Source of the DNA: Pavlovales sp. CCMP2436 | Lineage: Eukaryota > Haptophyta > Pavlovophyceae > Pavlovales | Direction of reading: 5' to 3' | NCBI GenBank assembly: GCA_026770615.1 | Contig: MU631307.1 | Coordinates: 964,928-975,035 of the forward strand | Length of the DNA: 10,108 bases | Part shown: positions 1 to 7,878 of the stretch, piece after piece | How the letters are laid out: every line of letters begins with the position of its first letter | Position numbering within the stretch: position 1 is the first letter of the stretch | Notes under the pieces: generated by a model | Database searches by the model: none | What the model was told of the DNA's origin: nothing | Seen by the model: the letters and a program-made list of their open reading frames with translations, nothing else | Position numbers and translations under genes: made by a program

Positions 1-42
1 CCACACACACACACCCACCCACCCCCGCGCGTGCGCCCGCAG
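1..42 (+). other. 3' end of a kinesin intron
   Basis: A CA- and C-rich tract ends in cgcccgcag, AG at 41-42, giving a pyrimidine-rich acceptor. The coding frame that follows (YDATIKYHDD) opens directly at 43 and joins phase 0 to the next exon. Confidence 0.6.
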
Positions 43-2767
43 TACGACGCTACGATCAAGTACCACGATGATCGCGTCGACTCGATCAGCGTGAGCCACG
101 CGGCCAACATGAGCGACGTGGACTCATCGCGCTCCATGATGGAGGCCGGCCTCGTGCAGTACAAGGTCCGTAAATCGTGGCTATTTGGCTTATTTCTACA
201 TATGAAGCCTCTGGTGTTTTACCACCAACCCAACCCAATATAAAACAGCTCATGATAGTTGAACTAATGTGCGGATGGTGTGCTGCACGGATGCGCTGAC
301 TGGCCGCGCGCTGCCTGCTCGCGCGCTCAGGGTGTGGCGGCTGAGGCAGGTCTGACTCATTCATTCCCCCCAATATAAATATATATTTTTTCGTTCGCAG
401 CTTGACATGCAGCGCGTGGAGGACGAGTTGCGCAAGGCGCACCCCGCCGTCGTCGAGGCCAACGCGATCGCCGACGCGATGGGGCGCAAGGTGGAGGTCA
501 AGGCGAGCGTTAAGATCGACGCCCCCGAGGTGATGGGCCTCTCGCCCATCCAGGAGCTACTGCAGGTGCGCCGCGCGTCGCTGCAGTTCGCCTTCACCGT
601 CTTCGGCGACAAGGAGTCCAAGAAGCGCACCACCATCTGGCCGCCCAACGAGTTCTGGACTCGCGTCGAGAAGTTCCGCGAGGCGCACGCCTACTACCTC
701 AAGCACAACGCGCAGCCCTTCAACAGCCGCGAGGACGACCCCTTCTACACGCCGCTCGCGCCCGAGACGATTGGCAAGGCCGTCTTGTTCCTCAAGCCGC
801 TCGCGCACCGCGTGCGATTGCAGACGTGGGCGCCCATCCTCGACGTGGCGGGCAAGATGGTGGGCGAGCTGCAGCTAGCCATCCAGCCCACCGAGCTCGA
901 TTTTGTTAGCGGCGCGCGCCCCGTGCTCGACCCGAAGCAGTCGCAGGGCTCGGTCTGCGCCGCCATCTTCCGCGTGCAGGCGGCAAAGGGCCTGCCGGCC
1001 GGGCTGTGCACCAACGTCTACGTCAAGTACTCGGCGGACGGGATGGAGGAGCGGACCACGCCCACCTCCGTCGGCAAGAACGCGAACCCGCGCTTCGAGC
1101 ACCGCGACAACCTCGCGTTCGGCGAGGTGACGCCCGCACTGCTCGGCTTCCTCTCGCGCGACGCGCTCACCTTCGAGGTGATCGCCGAGCCGGACGGTAA
1201 GCTGTGCTGTGCCTTGCGGACATACCAATTCTGCATCTATTCACTCAAAATACCCCCCCGCGCGCTGCTAGACATCGAGGAGGGCCTCGTCACCTCCGCG
1301 CCCAAGAGCGCGGCGTCAGCGGCCGGCGCCAACCCGTACGACGGCGGCGAGCTGCCTCCGCAGGTCTTCGACTTCAACCTCGCCGTCGACCTGCTCGAGG
1401 GCTCGGCGGACGGCGGCGACGCGCTCGAGCGCTCGCGCTTTGACGGCGGCTCCAACGCACTCGGCGTCTCCACCGGCATCTTCACGTGCACGCACTTGCG
1501 GCCGAGGCGCATCCTGCTCGTCTGCGTGCAGGGCGGCCAGCAGAAGTACCCGATCAAGCACGTGGTCAACGCGTGGATCGGCCGCGTGCAGAACACGCGC
1601 GGCGAGGAGGTCGACCCTGAACAGGTGAGCCACTGCGCCCGGCCCGCCCCCAGCCCGCAGACGCACCGCCGCCGTGCACGCGCCTTGCCCCCACAGACAG
1701 CGAACCCCACCCCCCCCCCTCTGTGTGACGCGCAGGTGCCGCTGCAAGTTCTTTCGCTCTCCACCACGCCGGACGGGAGCACGACCAACATCGTCGCCAA
1801 CTGGTTCCGCGGGCCCTCGCTCTGCGACCAGGTGCGCGCCATGATTCGAATAAAATCTCAAAAAATCCTCATATTTTTGATCGAATAACATAATTCTATT
1901 CTATTCGATCACAAATATTCGGATTTTATTCTTCGATTTGGTTGAATGATTGGTACGTTTGATCACACCAGTACGCTCAGACATATTTATGATTTGTTTA
2001 AGTCCGCGTCGACTGGCCCTGTCGACGACTCCGCGGCCGCGCAACCCGAGCCGCCGCCCCACGCGCCCTGTACGCGCGCGCTCACCTGCTCTGCCCGCTG
2101 TCGCGTGCCGCAGGTGACGCCGGAGCGCGAGGTCTTCTTCCCGACCATCACGCTCGAGGTGGAGTTGCACGGCCTCGACCTCGCCGCGCCCGTGGCGCTG
2201 ACCAAGATGTTCGCTTTAAGGGTGGAGGAGCTGAAGCCCGTCACGCGCAACAAGTCGTACTTCTTCTCGGGCAAGTCCAAGCCCGGCGGTTCCAACGCGG
2301 GCTCCGTTGACGCGGGCGGCCCAGTGGACCTGGCCACGCAGTTCACCGACGAGGCGGTGGGTCGCACGCCTTGCGCTAAAGCGCTAAACGAGTTTGCGCG
2401 CGCCGCGCAGGGTCCTCCGCGCGATGCCGCCTGCTCACGCAACCCCCCCCCTCCCTAATCCACACGCGCATGCACACCCGCATGCACACAGGCCAGGGCG
2501 CGTCTGGGCACGACAACCGCCTTGATCCAGGTGGCGATGGGCTCGCTCGAGCGCTCGGACGCTGCTGTCGAGAAGCAACGTGCGGAGATGAAGCGGCTGC
2601 TCGAGAAGGAGGCCACCGTCAGCGAGGGCGAGGGCAAGCGCAAGCTGCTCGGCGACGCGAGCGCGCGCATCGACTCGCTGCAGAAGGCGCTGCAGGCCGA
2701 GGAGAAGCGGCAGGACGGCGAGCTCCAGCGCTCGCTGATGGCTCTGCGGCAGATGATGTCCTCATAA
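43..2767 (+). CDS. Kinesin-3 (KIF1/UNC-104-type) motor protein, C-terminal part, 5' partial, six exons
   Basis: This is the tail of a plus-end microtubule motor that carries membrane cargo. Exons are 43-165, 401-1196, 1272-1624, 1736-1831, 2114-2356 and 2492-2767, which join in one frame to give 628 residues ending at TAA 2765-2767. Residues 42-64 hold the post-FHA helix with EANAIADAMG. Residues 152-205 carry the DDPFY..(L)APETIGKAVLFLKPL block, which matches the family's 'DPF..iG.a.vyL.pL...v' region. About 225-306 is a C2-like/DUF3694 segment ending LTFEVIAEPD. Exons 3-5 continue DUF3694 with RRILLVCVQ, NAWIGRVQNTRGEEVDPEQ and VPLQVLSLSTTPDGS. The last ~80 residues are charged and probably coiled coil. 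No PH domain, found in KIF1A, is present. The motor and FHA domains are expected left of base 1. The family call is from remembered motifs, not a search. Confidence is high for kinesin-3 and moderate for each splice site. Confidence 0.85.
166..400 (+). other. Kinesin intron, 235 nt
   Basis: The donor is AAG|GTCCGT at 166 and the acceptor is tttttcgttcgcag ending at 400, phase 0. Several in-frame stops follow the donor in this stretch, for example TAA at 241. The exon after it opens LDMQRVEDELRKAHP, which matches the kinesin-3 helix. The donor is a poor match to consensus, so the exact 5' boundary is less certain than the acceptor. Confidence 0.65.
1197..1271 (+). other. Kinesin intron, 75 nt, no in-frame stop
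   Basis: The donor is GACG|GTAAGC and the acceptor is cgcgctgctag ending at 1271, phase 1. Splicing gives EPDDIEEGLV. The intron is 25 codons long and open in the coding frame, so retention would insert 25 residues (Cys-rich and hydrophobic, unlike the flanks) without breaking the protein. Confidence 0.75.
1625..1735 (+). other. Kinesin intron, 111 nt, no in-frame stop
   Basis: The donor is CAG|GTGAGC at 1625 and the acceptor cgcag ends at 1735 after a C-rich tract. Both are near consensus. Length is 37 codons with no stop in the coding frame. Removing it joins EEVDPEQ to VPLQVLSLS, as expected for the DUF3694 region. The translated intron is Pro/Arg/His-rich and looks non-coding. Confidence 0.8.
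1832..2113 (+). other. Kinesin intron, 282 nt, with AT-rich foldback insert
   Basis: The donor is CAG|GTGCGC at 1832 and the acceptor gtgccgcag ends at 2113, phase 0. Stops occur in all useful frames. The 5' part (about 1843-1990) is AT-rich and contains an imperfect inverted repeat, unlike the GC-rich 3' part from about 2003. That mosaic look suggests a small mobile or foldback element landed in an existing intron. Confidence 0.75.
1843..1940. repeat. Imperfect inverted repeat (foldback) inside a kinesin intron
   Basis: The left arm carries cgaataaaatc (1847-1857) and atttttgatcgaata (about 1873-1887). The right arm carries tattcgatcacaaat and gattttattcttcg (about 1903-1935), which are the reverse complements in mirrored order with a few gaps. 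The centre is about 10 nt of AT-rich sequence. This is a hairpin or MITE-like shape; no target-site duplication was identified with confidence. Confidence 0.5.
2357..2491 (+). other. Kinesin last intron, 135 nt
   Basis: The donor is GCG|GTGGGT at 2357. The acceptor cacacag ends at 2491, after a C-rich tract (2440-2456) and a ctaat branch-like element. There is an in-frame TAA at 2456-2458. The chosen acceptor gives DEA joined to ARARLGTTTALIQVAMGSLER. A later acceptor at 2529-2530 (ttgatccag) would stay in frame and drop 13 residues, so alternative 3' splicing is possible. Confidence 0.6.
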
Positions 2768-3416
2768 TAATCCAGTGCTGGGTTACTAGATCTAGCGACT
2801 GGCAAGCTTCCGCACGCTGACTGCGCACACTACGCGCTCCTCAAAATGATGCACACTCGGAGCAGTTGAAACACCACTCGCGCGCTCGGACAAATAAGCT
2901 TATATGCGCTTTTTTATCATGCGCGCGATCGAGTGCACGAAATAATTGTTCAGTTCGCAATTCAAGAGGCCTCTGCGGCACATTATGGGGTGCGTCGTCG
3001 TGTGGCTACCAGTCGAGCACACACACAGTGAGCCATCATCATCACAAGGCTGATTGCTGCTCAGGGGGGCTGAGCGCCCCTCCCACTGCAGATATCACGA
3101 AAGTCACATCCCTCGATGCCTAAGGCGTTTGCGGGTGTGTTGAAGGGTCATACTAACTGACCAGGTAGGGGAAGGGCTTTCAAAACGACGCGCGCGTACA
3201 ATACAATGTCAAATGTAGGCACCAAGAACTTCATGTGGTTAGCACTAGTGCTGGAACTTATGCGGGAACAGCTGGGTTGCTCATTGCTGGGAGTGGAATT
3301 CATTCGGCCGACGGGATGCCAGCCCGGGCCGACAGATGTCACTGTGTCCGCGCTGCCTATCGAGGATGTTGTACACTTGGGTTACACGGCATCACGCCAT
3401 GCGCGCTGCAGTTGGT
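2768..3416. other. Intergenic between two convergent genes
   Basis: This should hold the 3' UTRs of the kinesin (plus) and the ice-binding gene (minus). Visible items are a 10-bp perfect palindrome ctagatctag at 2786-2795, a short CA run near 3020, and a 25-bp dispersed repeat at 3079-3103. ORFs of 64-85 codons here have no recognisable composition or motif and overlap one another in several frames, so none is called. Confidence 0.6.
3079..3103. repeat. Dispersed repeat, copy 1 (25 bp exact)
   Basis: These 25 bases, centred on actgcagatatcacgaaag, recur exactly at 7879-7903, and both copies continue with one mismatch and then cac. They sit in otherwise unrelated intergenic DNA 4.8 kb apart, which points to a dispersed element or satellite fragment. 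Confidence 0.75.
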
Positions 3417-4241
3417 CTACTCGAGGTAGATGGTCGTATCGATGAGAGTGACGGCCGTCTGGGCGAGGGCGCGGCCGTTGATCCTCGAGCCTTGCCTGAA
3501 CGCGGAGTGGGTCTGGACCAGGAAGGTGCCCTCGAGGTGCGAGTTGACGCCGGCATCGATCTTTCCGGCCACCTGCCAGAAGATGTTGGAAGCCTTGGGA
3601 GGGTTGCCGGTAAACACTTTGATGCCGGCGACAGTGGTTGTCTTCGGCACGAGCGTGACCTTTGCGCTATTGCCCACGTTCACGTTGCTGGAGGTCTGGA
3701 AGATGAACACGTCATCCTCGTCGCCGGAGATGAAGATCTCGATTTCGAACTTAACCTCGCTGCTCCACCGATATACGCCCGACTCAAAAGTTTCTCCGTC
3801 GATGAGGCCGCCCTTCCTGTTGAGGTTGGCGGCGACGACCGGGCGCCCTGCTGCGTCGGTGTAGGCCGCTTCCATGTCGCTGATGGCTTTCCTCATCTTG
3901 TCGGGCGTAGGCGCGGCGTAGTCGACCGCGAAGCACTTGCCTGTGACCTGAGCCGAGGTGGAGAACTGGCCCGACGGATCCAATGTCAGCGAGAAACCCG
4001 TCATGCCCGTGGCTGCGATCGGGCTGACTCCGATGTCACCGGTGATCTCCGAGGGGGCGACAGACGAGATGCCCGACTTGGTCAGGATGGCGAAGGTGTC
4101 GGCCGTGCCGAGGTCGACGGGTTGGGTTGTGATCTCCTGAAGGCCGCGGAGGTGGCTGACGGGGGCGGCGAGTGCCGTCGCGAGCATGAGGGCGAGCATC
4201 GTCGAGCGGAGGGCGAGCGTGGAGCGGAGGAACGATGTCAT
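3417..4241 (-). CDS. Secreted ice-binding protein (DUF3494 family)
   Basis: This 274-residue protein should bind ice crystals outside the cell, inhibiting recrystallisation or lowering the freezing point. Residues 1-26 form a signal peptide (hydrophobic LALMLATALAA, likely cut after ALA-A), followed by a short linker HLRGLQ. The DUF3494 beta-solenoid runs from about 44 to 266: LGTADTFAILTKSGIS, ITGDIGVSPIAATGMTGFSL, QVTGKCFAVDYAAPTPDKM, then the long helix AISDMEAAYTDAAGRP. Later come DDVFIFQT, NIFWQVAG (219-226), HLEGTFLVQT (235-244) and NGRALAQTAVTL (255-266). The length fits a single-domain family member. No membrane anchor or second domain is visible. The gene is one uninterrupted exon, unlike the intron-rich kinesin beside it; the family is known for bacteria-to-alga transfer, so transfer is an inference here. 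The ATG at 4241 begins directly with the signal peptide. Confidence 0.95.
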   Translation of the reverse strand: MTSFLRSTLALRSTMLALMLATALAAPVSHLRGLQEITTQPVDLGTADTFAILTKSGISSVAPSEITGDIGVSPIAATGMTGFSLTLDPSGQFSTSAQVTGKCFAVDYAAPTPDKMRKAISDMEAAYTDAAGRPVVAANLNRKGGLIDGETFESGVYRWSSEVKFEIEIFISGDEDDVFIFQTSSNVNVGNSAKVTLVPKTTTVAGIKVFTGNPPKASNIFWQVAGKIDAGVNSHLEGTFLVQTHSAFRQGSRINGRALAQTAVTLIDTTIYLE

Positions 4242-4609
4242 GGGTGAAGGACGAATGCGGCGTTGTCGGCGTCGGCGTTGGGCGGCGTATTGTGGATGGA
4301 GATGCGAAGAAAAACGAATTAAAATTTCAGTTGAGGGGCTGGAAGGGGGGAGGCGTTGAGGATTTTTTTAAAATGCTTGAGGAACTTGGTCGCCCAAGAT
4401 TGTCAGGGTGTCGCGGGCAATACGAAGCCGTAGCGTTCAGAAGCTGAGCCTCGTTTTTTCGCTTTTCTTTTTTTGTATGTAATTTAAGCAAATTGTGCGC
4501 GGTGCGAGGGTGTGTGCGGGCCCTTGAAGCCTACGGCGGCCCTTCTGTCGAAATAACGCCGGGGGCGTGCTACGCGTCAAGGTCTGATAGAAAAGTGTAC
4601 ATACAATAG

Positions 4610-4845
4610 TTAATCTCGCTCTGTGGTTTGCGACGATTTAGTTTTGCTGCTACTTTTAAACATATTGCTGTTTATGATAATTGAATAATAAAGCTGTTTA
4701 ATCGCCCTGTGGGTTGTAATGCACATACATATTTAGGGCTTATTGTTACCATCATGATCAATGAATATCAAAGCTATTCAAGTGCTCTATTGACTGTGAT
4801 GTACGTAAAAATAGTGTAGATTAAACGTGTTGTGGACGATGGAAG
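4610..4845. repeat. Degenerate tandem repeat, period about 80-86 bp
   Basis: 4676-4733 and 4756-4813 align without gaps at an 80-bp offset with roughly two thirds identity by eye (gat..atgaat..aaagct.tt.aa..g). The core ctctgtggtttg (4619-4630), ccctgtgggttg (4705-4716) and ctctattgactg (4785-4796) marks three units, with a weaker fourth near 4822-4840. The low identity means old or partly coincidental similarity. Confidence 0.4.
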
Positions 4846-4912
4846 ACCGAACGACGGCTGTCAATATATTTAATATTATCATCATTAAGACGTCAATCGT
4901 TGAGCGCGAGCT

Positions 4913-4998
4913 GTAACACGCCGTGTTACTGATATAAAAATGTCAGTCCTGTAACTCGCCGTGTTACCGAATTTTTTTTCAACACGCCGCCGTGTTAC
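4913..4998. repeat. Three spaced hairpin motifs upstream of the ice-binding gene
   Basis: The 11-mer cgccgtgttac occurs at 4919-4929, 4957-4967 and 4988-4998. Each is the right half of a small palindrome: gtaacac-gcc-gtgttac at 4913-4929 (perfect 7-bp arms), gtaactc-gcc-gtgttac at 4951-4967 (one mismatch) and caacac-gccgcc-gtgttac at 4980-4998. Spacing is 38 and 31 bp. They lie about 670-760 bp upstream of the ice-binding start codon. Binding sites for a dimeric regulator or remnants of a repeat element are both possible. Confidence 0.7.
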
Positions 4999-5171
4999 CG
5001 CCACTTCAGTGATTTTTAAAGTTGACACCAAAGTTTAAAATTTGCCGAGTCATGTGGTGTCAAGTTTAAACGACCCTTGCGCTGCAGGCGGTGTGAAAAA
5101 TACATCGTGAGGTGTCACCCCCGTGTCCCCCCGGGGGGCGGCGGGGTGTAGTACCGCAGCAGCCCCAACGC

Positions 5172-6480
5172 CTAGAACGCACGGCGCTGATGCTCGTCCT
5201 CCGCCGCCTCGAACGCACGGCGCTGGTGCTCATCATCCTCTTCCGCGTGCTCGTCCTCCGCCGCCGTGTGCCCCTCCCCAGCTGCCGCCAAATCAATAAG
5301 CCAGTGAGAGCCGCCGGCAGAGCCGCAGGTGAGGCGCTCTTCCGGGTCGTAACGCCACTCTTCCCAAAAATCGACCTTAAAGAGATGCGCGTAGCCCGGG
5401 ACCTCAAAGAGCGAGGCAGCGGAAGCGAGGCGAGCGTCGAAAAGGTTCATGCAATCGTCGCGAATCTCCTCGTCTTCTTTATCGAGCTCAAGGTGGTACG
5501 CCACCCACGCCTGGCGCGCGTCGCGCGCCTCTTGCAGTGAGGAGTGGTCGGCCCACCTAAGCGCGTAGTGCAGCCCCGACTGGAGGCGCATCAGCCGGTC
5601 CATGGCATGCGAGTGGCTCTCGAATTTCCTCCTCCATTCGATGGCATCAAGCATGCGAGCGAAAGTAGGGTCTTCCTCCAGAACCCCTCGGAAGGGCATT
5701 CTCCACATGTAAGGAACCCACGTTCCGCCCATTCCCCATTCCTGACGCCAAAAACCGCCCTCGTTCTGCGGTAGGTAGAGATCGTCCCTCTCGCCCACGA
5801 CCGCGTGTAGTCGGAGTGCGGTAGTCTGTCATAGTACCCCTTGAAAAGGGCGAACTCGGCGAAGAGGGAGCGGAGCGTGTCGTCCTCGCAGTCCACACGT
5901 GCCCAGGAGCTCGCGCAAGACTCCAGCGCCCACTCCCACATTTCGCTCTCCCCGAGTCCCTCAGCCCCGGCAAGGATCTCGCGGAAGAAGGAGAGATCGC
6001 GCGCCGCGGCCGCGCTCACCTCCCCAAAAAGGCTTTGAGACACCTACTCCTGCGCAACTCCTCTTGCGCAACTGGAATCGCAGCAGGTAACCGCTTTAAG
6101 GCGCGCCCGCACCGAACCTGCACCCGGTGGCGCCTGCCATACCGGTCGGCCTCCGTCTCGCCCACGGGTGCGGGGTCGAAAGGGACACCGAGCTGCGCGC
6201 AGTACGCCTTGAGGGTGTCGTCGTCGTCGAGTGCGAGCGACGGTGCGATCGAGAGCGCAGCAAAGGCGTTGGCCGCGGCCTGCACCAAGCCGTGCTTTGC
6301 GCTGTGCTCGGACGCCTTGCACTCGGCCGCCTTGCACGCCCTGTGCAGGGGCTGCCGGCGCTTCTTGCGCGCTTTCGCGTCCTCGTCCACGGTCGGCGGC
6401 GGGACGTAGGGCAAGCCGTACGCGCGGCAGCGCTCATTGAGCGCGTGCTCTGTCTTGATCTTGGCGGCAGCGAGAAGCAT
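5172..6480 (-). CDS. Unrecognised protein gene, read in three successive frames
   Basis: I do not recognise this product. Three consecutive minus-strand open segments look like one gene. Segment A starts at ATG 6480 (MLLAAAKIKTEHALNERC) and is basic and Cys-containing. Segment B begins at 6043 (SQSLFGEVSAAAARDLSFF) and carries MWEWALES and SLFAEFALFKGYYDRL. Segment C starts near 5798 and ends at TAG 5172-5174; it is Trp-rich and acidic (EGGFWRQEWGMGGTWVPYMWRMPF, FWEEWRYDPEE). A to B fits an intron 6123-6044 (80 nt, GTGCAG...GAGTAG, phase 0). B to C at about 5830-5790 fits no good intron and may be a one-base indel. Composition (W, Y, F spread along helices) differs from the Arg/Ser/Pro-rich shadow frames. 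No signal peptide or membrane segment is evident. It may be a functional spliced gene or a recent pseudogene. Confidence 0.5.
5175..5265. repeat. Short internal repeats encoding the tail of the unrecognised protein
   Basis: The 15-mer gaacgcacggcgctg occurs at 5175-5189 and 5211-5225. The 18-mer tgctcgtcctccgccgcc occurs at 5191-5208 and 5248-5265. On the minus strand they encode AAEDEHAEEDDEHQRRAFEA and then AEDEHQRRAF just before the stop. The result is an acidic tail in which EDEHQRRAF is duplicated, most simply explained by slippage. Confidence 0.8.
6044..6123 (-). other. Putative intron in the unrecognised gene
   Basis: On the minus strand the stretch starts GTGCAG and ends gcgcaggagtag. 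Removing it joins CACCGG to GTGTCTCAA in phase 0 and links segment A to segment B. Its 80-nt size resembles the 75-nt kinesin intron. Other donors (GTTCGG, GTGCGG) lie close by. The acceptor is purine-rich and therefore weak. Confidence 0.35.
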
Positions 6481-6490
6481 AGTCGCGCGC

Positions 6491-6515
6491 CTCCCTACCC
6501 TCGCGCGGTAGGGAG
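6491..6515. promoter_or_regulatory. Perfect 9-bp hairpin just upstream of the unrecognised gene
   Basis: ctccctacc (6491-6499) and ggtagggag (6507-6515) are exact reverse complements with a 7-nt loop. The hairpin starts 11 bases before the ATG at 6480 on the minus strand, so it would fall in the 5' UTR or core promoter. Its function is unknown. Confidence 0.5.
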
Positions 6516-6795
6516 TGAAGATTACTATCTCTGACCAAACATTTGCCGAATATCAAAAAGGCGGATTTGGCTGGGATGTACGGCGAACGTAGGCGGCTGC
6601 CGGCCGGCGGGACGAGGGCGACAGCGGCACAAGGACGACGGCGGCGGTGAAGAGGAGTTGGAGTGGACCTGGGCGCGTTCGGAAACTCAACGATATAATT
6701 ATACCACTGAATGGATGCAGCTGGGGGTACCTGCTGGCATGGCGGGTTCGCACTCTCCGGAGTGACGTCGTTATGAACCGACGACGATGAGGGGT

Positions 6796-7590
6796 CTCGA
6801 GCGAAATAAATCATATAATAATTGCTAACCGATGCACATTGACCGATATGGCTATGTCAATGCAGCCAAGTACTCCCTTGATGCAGCGCCACCAATAATA
6901 TACAATACTGCACGGAAAGGCTAAAGTTAAACCGCTTAAAACGACCAGACCAAAATCTGCCTACGGCGGCGCCGGCGGCGCCCTAGGCAGGGGCCTTCCG
7001 GGAACCCGCTGGGCCCTGGGCCTCAGACACACTCTAATTACCGCATATATAAAAACGTCAAGCTATACAACTCGCACATGTACTACATGAATAACGTGTC
7101 CTGTACGGACAGGGGGCGGAGGGGCGGGGGCGCGTACACCGCATGGGATTTATATACGAGCGGTCATTGTTTACAACTAACTGGCGCATTTATTTTCCCC
7201 GAGTATGTTTCTTCGTCGGTCACTGCCCAAATATCTGTCATATATGTCTAAGTGCTGACCGATGAAGTGACGGAAGATCTGAAGAACTATTTAATATACC
7301 CACGACTTTTAAGATCAAGTACACAGAAAAATCAATTGTTCGCAGTAACTTACAATTGGCAGGGAGCGACCGTGTGCAGACTATCTCAGTTACGGTACCG
7401 TCATTTTGCACAAATTTAGCGCTGCAAAATGGCGGTAGACTTAAAAAAGACGAAGCGAATGAAGTTCCGCACGCGCGTGCTCGACTGCCGGGTGCGAAAC
7501 TACTACATACAGATCTTCAATCGGACCAGCGGATCGTGAGATCGAGCGAAATAAATAACCTCGAATAAATCTCGAGCGGAATAACCGCAT
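6796..7590. repeat. Three copies of a short AT-rich motif
   Basis: The 15-mer tcgagcgaaataaat occurs at 6798-6812 and 7542-7556, and a variant tctcgagcggaataa occurs near 7570-7584. The 6796 and 7570 copies both start tctcgagcg and lie about 775 bp apart in direct orientation. They could be the worn ends of one element. Confidence 0.4.
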
Positions 7591-7878
7591 ACAATTTCGG
7601 CTTTTTTTCCCCGCAACTGGCGCAACCCGCTAACAGCACATGTCGGAAGAACGGCAATTATAAATGAAACAAGTCTAAGCGGGCGCGCAGTGAACGGTCC
7701 AACTTTGTCGCCTGGCTTGGGCTGAGTTGCTTCCCAGGGTGGCTGAGTCAGCGCCCCCTCGGGTCTAGCGGCCAGTCCGGGGGGGAATTTATAGCAAAAA
7801 AGGTCCGGTGAATAGTCTCGTCCACAGTTTTTCCACCTCCCCAGTGCAGAATCGCGCCAGTAATTCGGAATTTGACCA

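Larger units (their letters stand above)
4242..5171. other. AT-rich upstream region of the ice-binding gene
   Basis: No credible coding region is visible. This DNA lies 5' of the ice-binding gene (transcribed leftward) and 3' of the next minus-strand gene, so it should hold the ice-binding promoter. No clear TATA box could be fixed near 4241. It contains degenerate ~80-bp repeats (4610-4845), a hairpin array (4913-4998), an inverted ttgacacc/ggtgtcaa pair (about 5022-5062) and a perfect 12-bp palindrome ccccccgggggg at 5127-5138. Confidence 0.6.

Noticed and set aside
407..1888. One continuous 493-codon ORF on the plus strand
   Set aside because: It reads through two good GT-AG introns (1197-1271, 1625-1735) that happen to be stop-free, and runs into a third at 1832. 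The spliced model gives the kinesin-3 pattern; the read-through adds sequence unlike the family.
1237..1891. Long minus-strand ORFs of 191 and 201 codons opposite the kinesin
   Set aside because: They are antisense shadows in GC-rich coding DNA. They are Arg/Ser/Ala-rich, show no motif, and cross the kinesin introns.
3148..3445. Overlapping ORFs in the convergent intergenic region
   Set aside because: Three frames are open at once, none has a family motif, and the region should be 3' UTR of the ice-binding gene.
3336..4247. 303-codon plus-strand ORF
   Set aside because: It is antisense to the ice-binding gene. Its Gly/Arg/Asp/Val-rich composition is the expected mirror of that coding sequence.
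4913..4998. CRISPR-like array
   Set aside because: There are only three short imperfect units, unequal spacing, no cas genes, and a eukaryotic context.
6434..6814. 126-codon minus-strand ORF
   Set aside because: Its right half overlaps segment A of the unrecognised gene in another frame, and the rest is Pro/Arg/Ser-rich with no motif.
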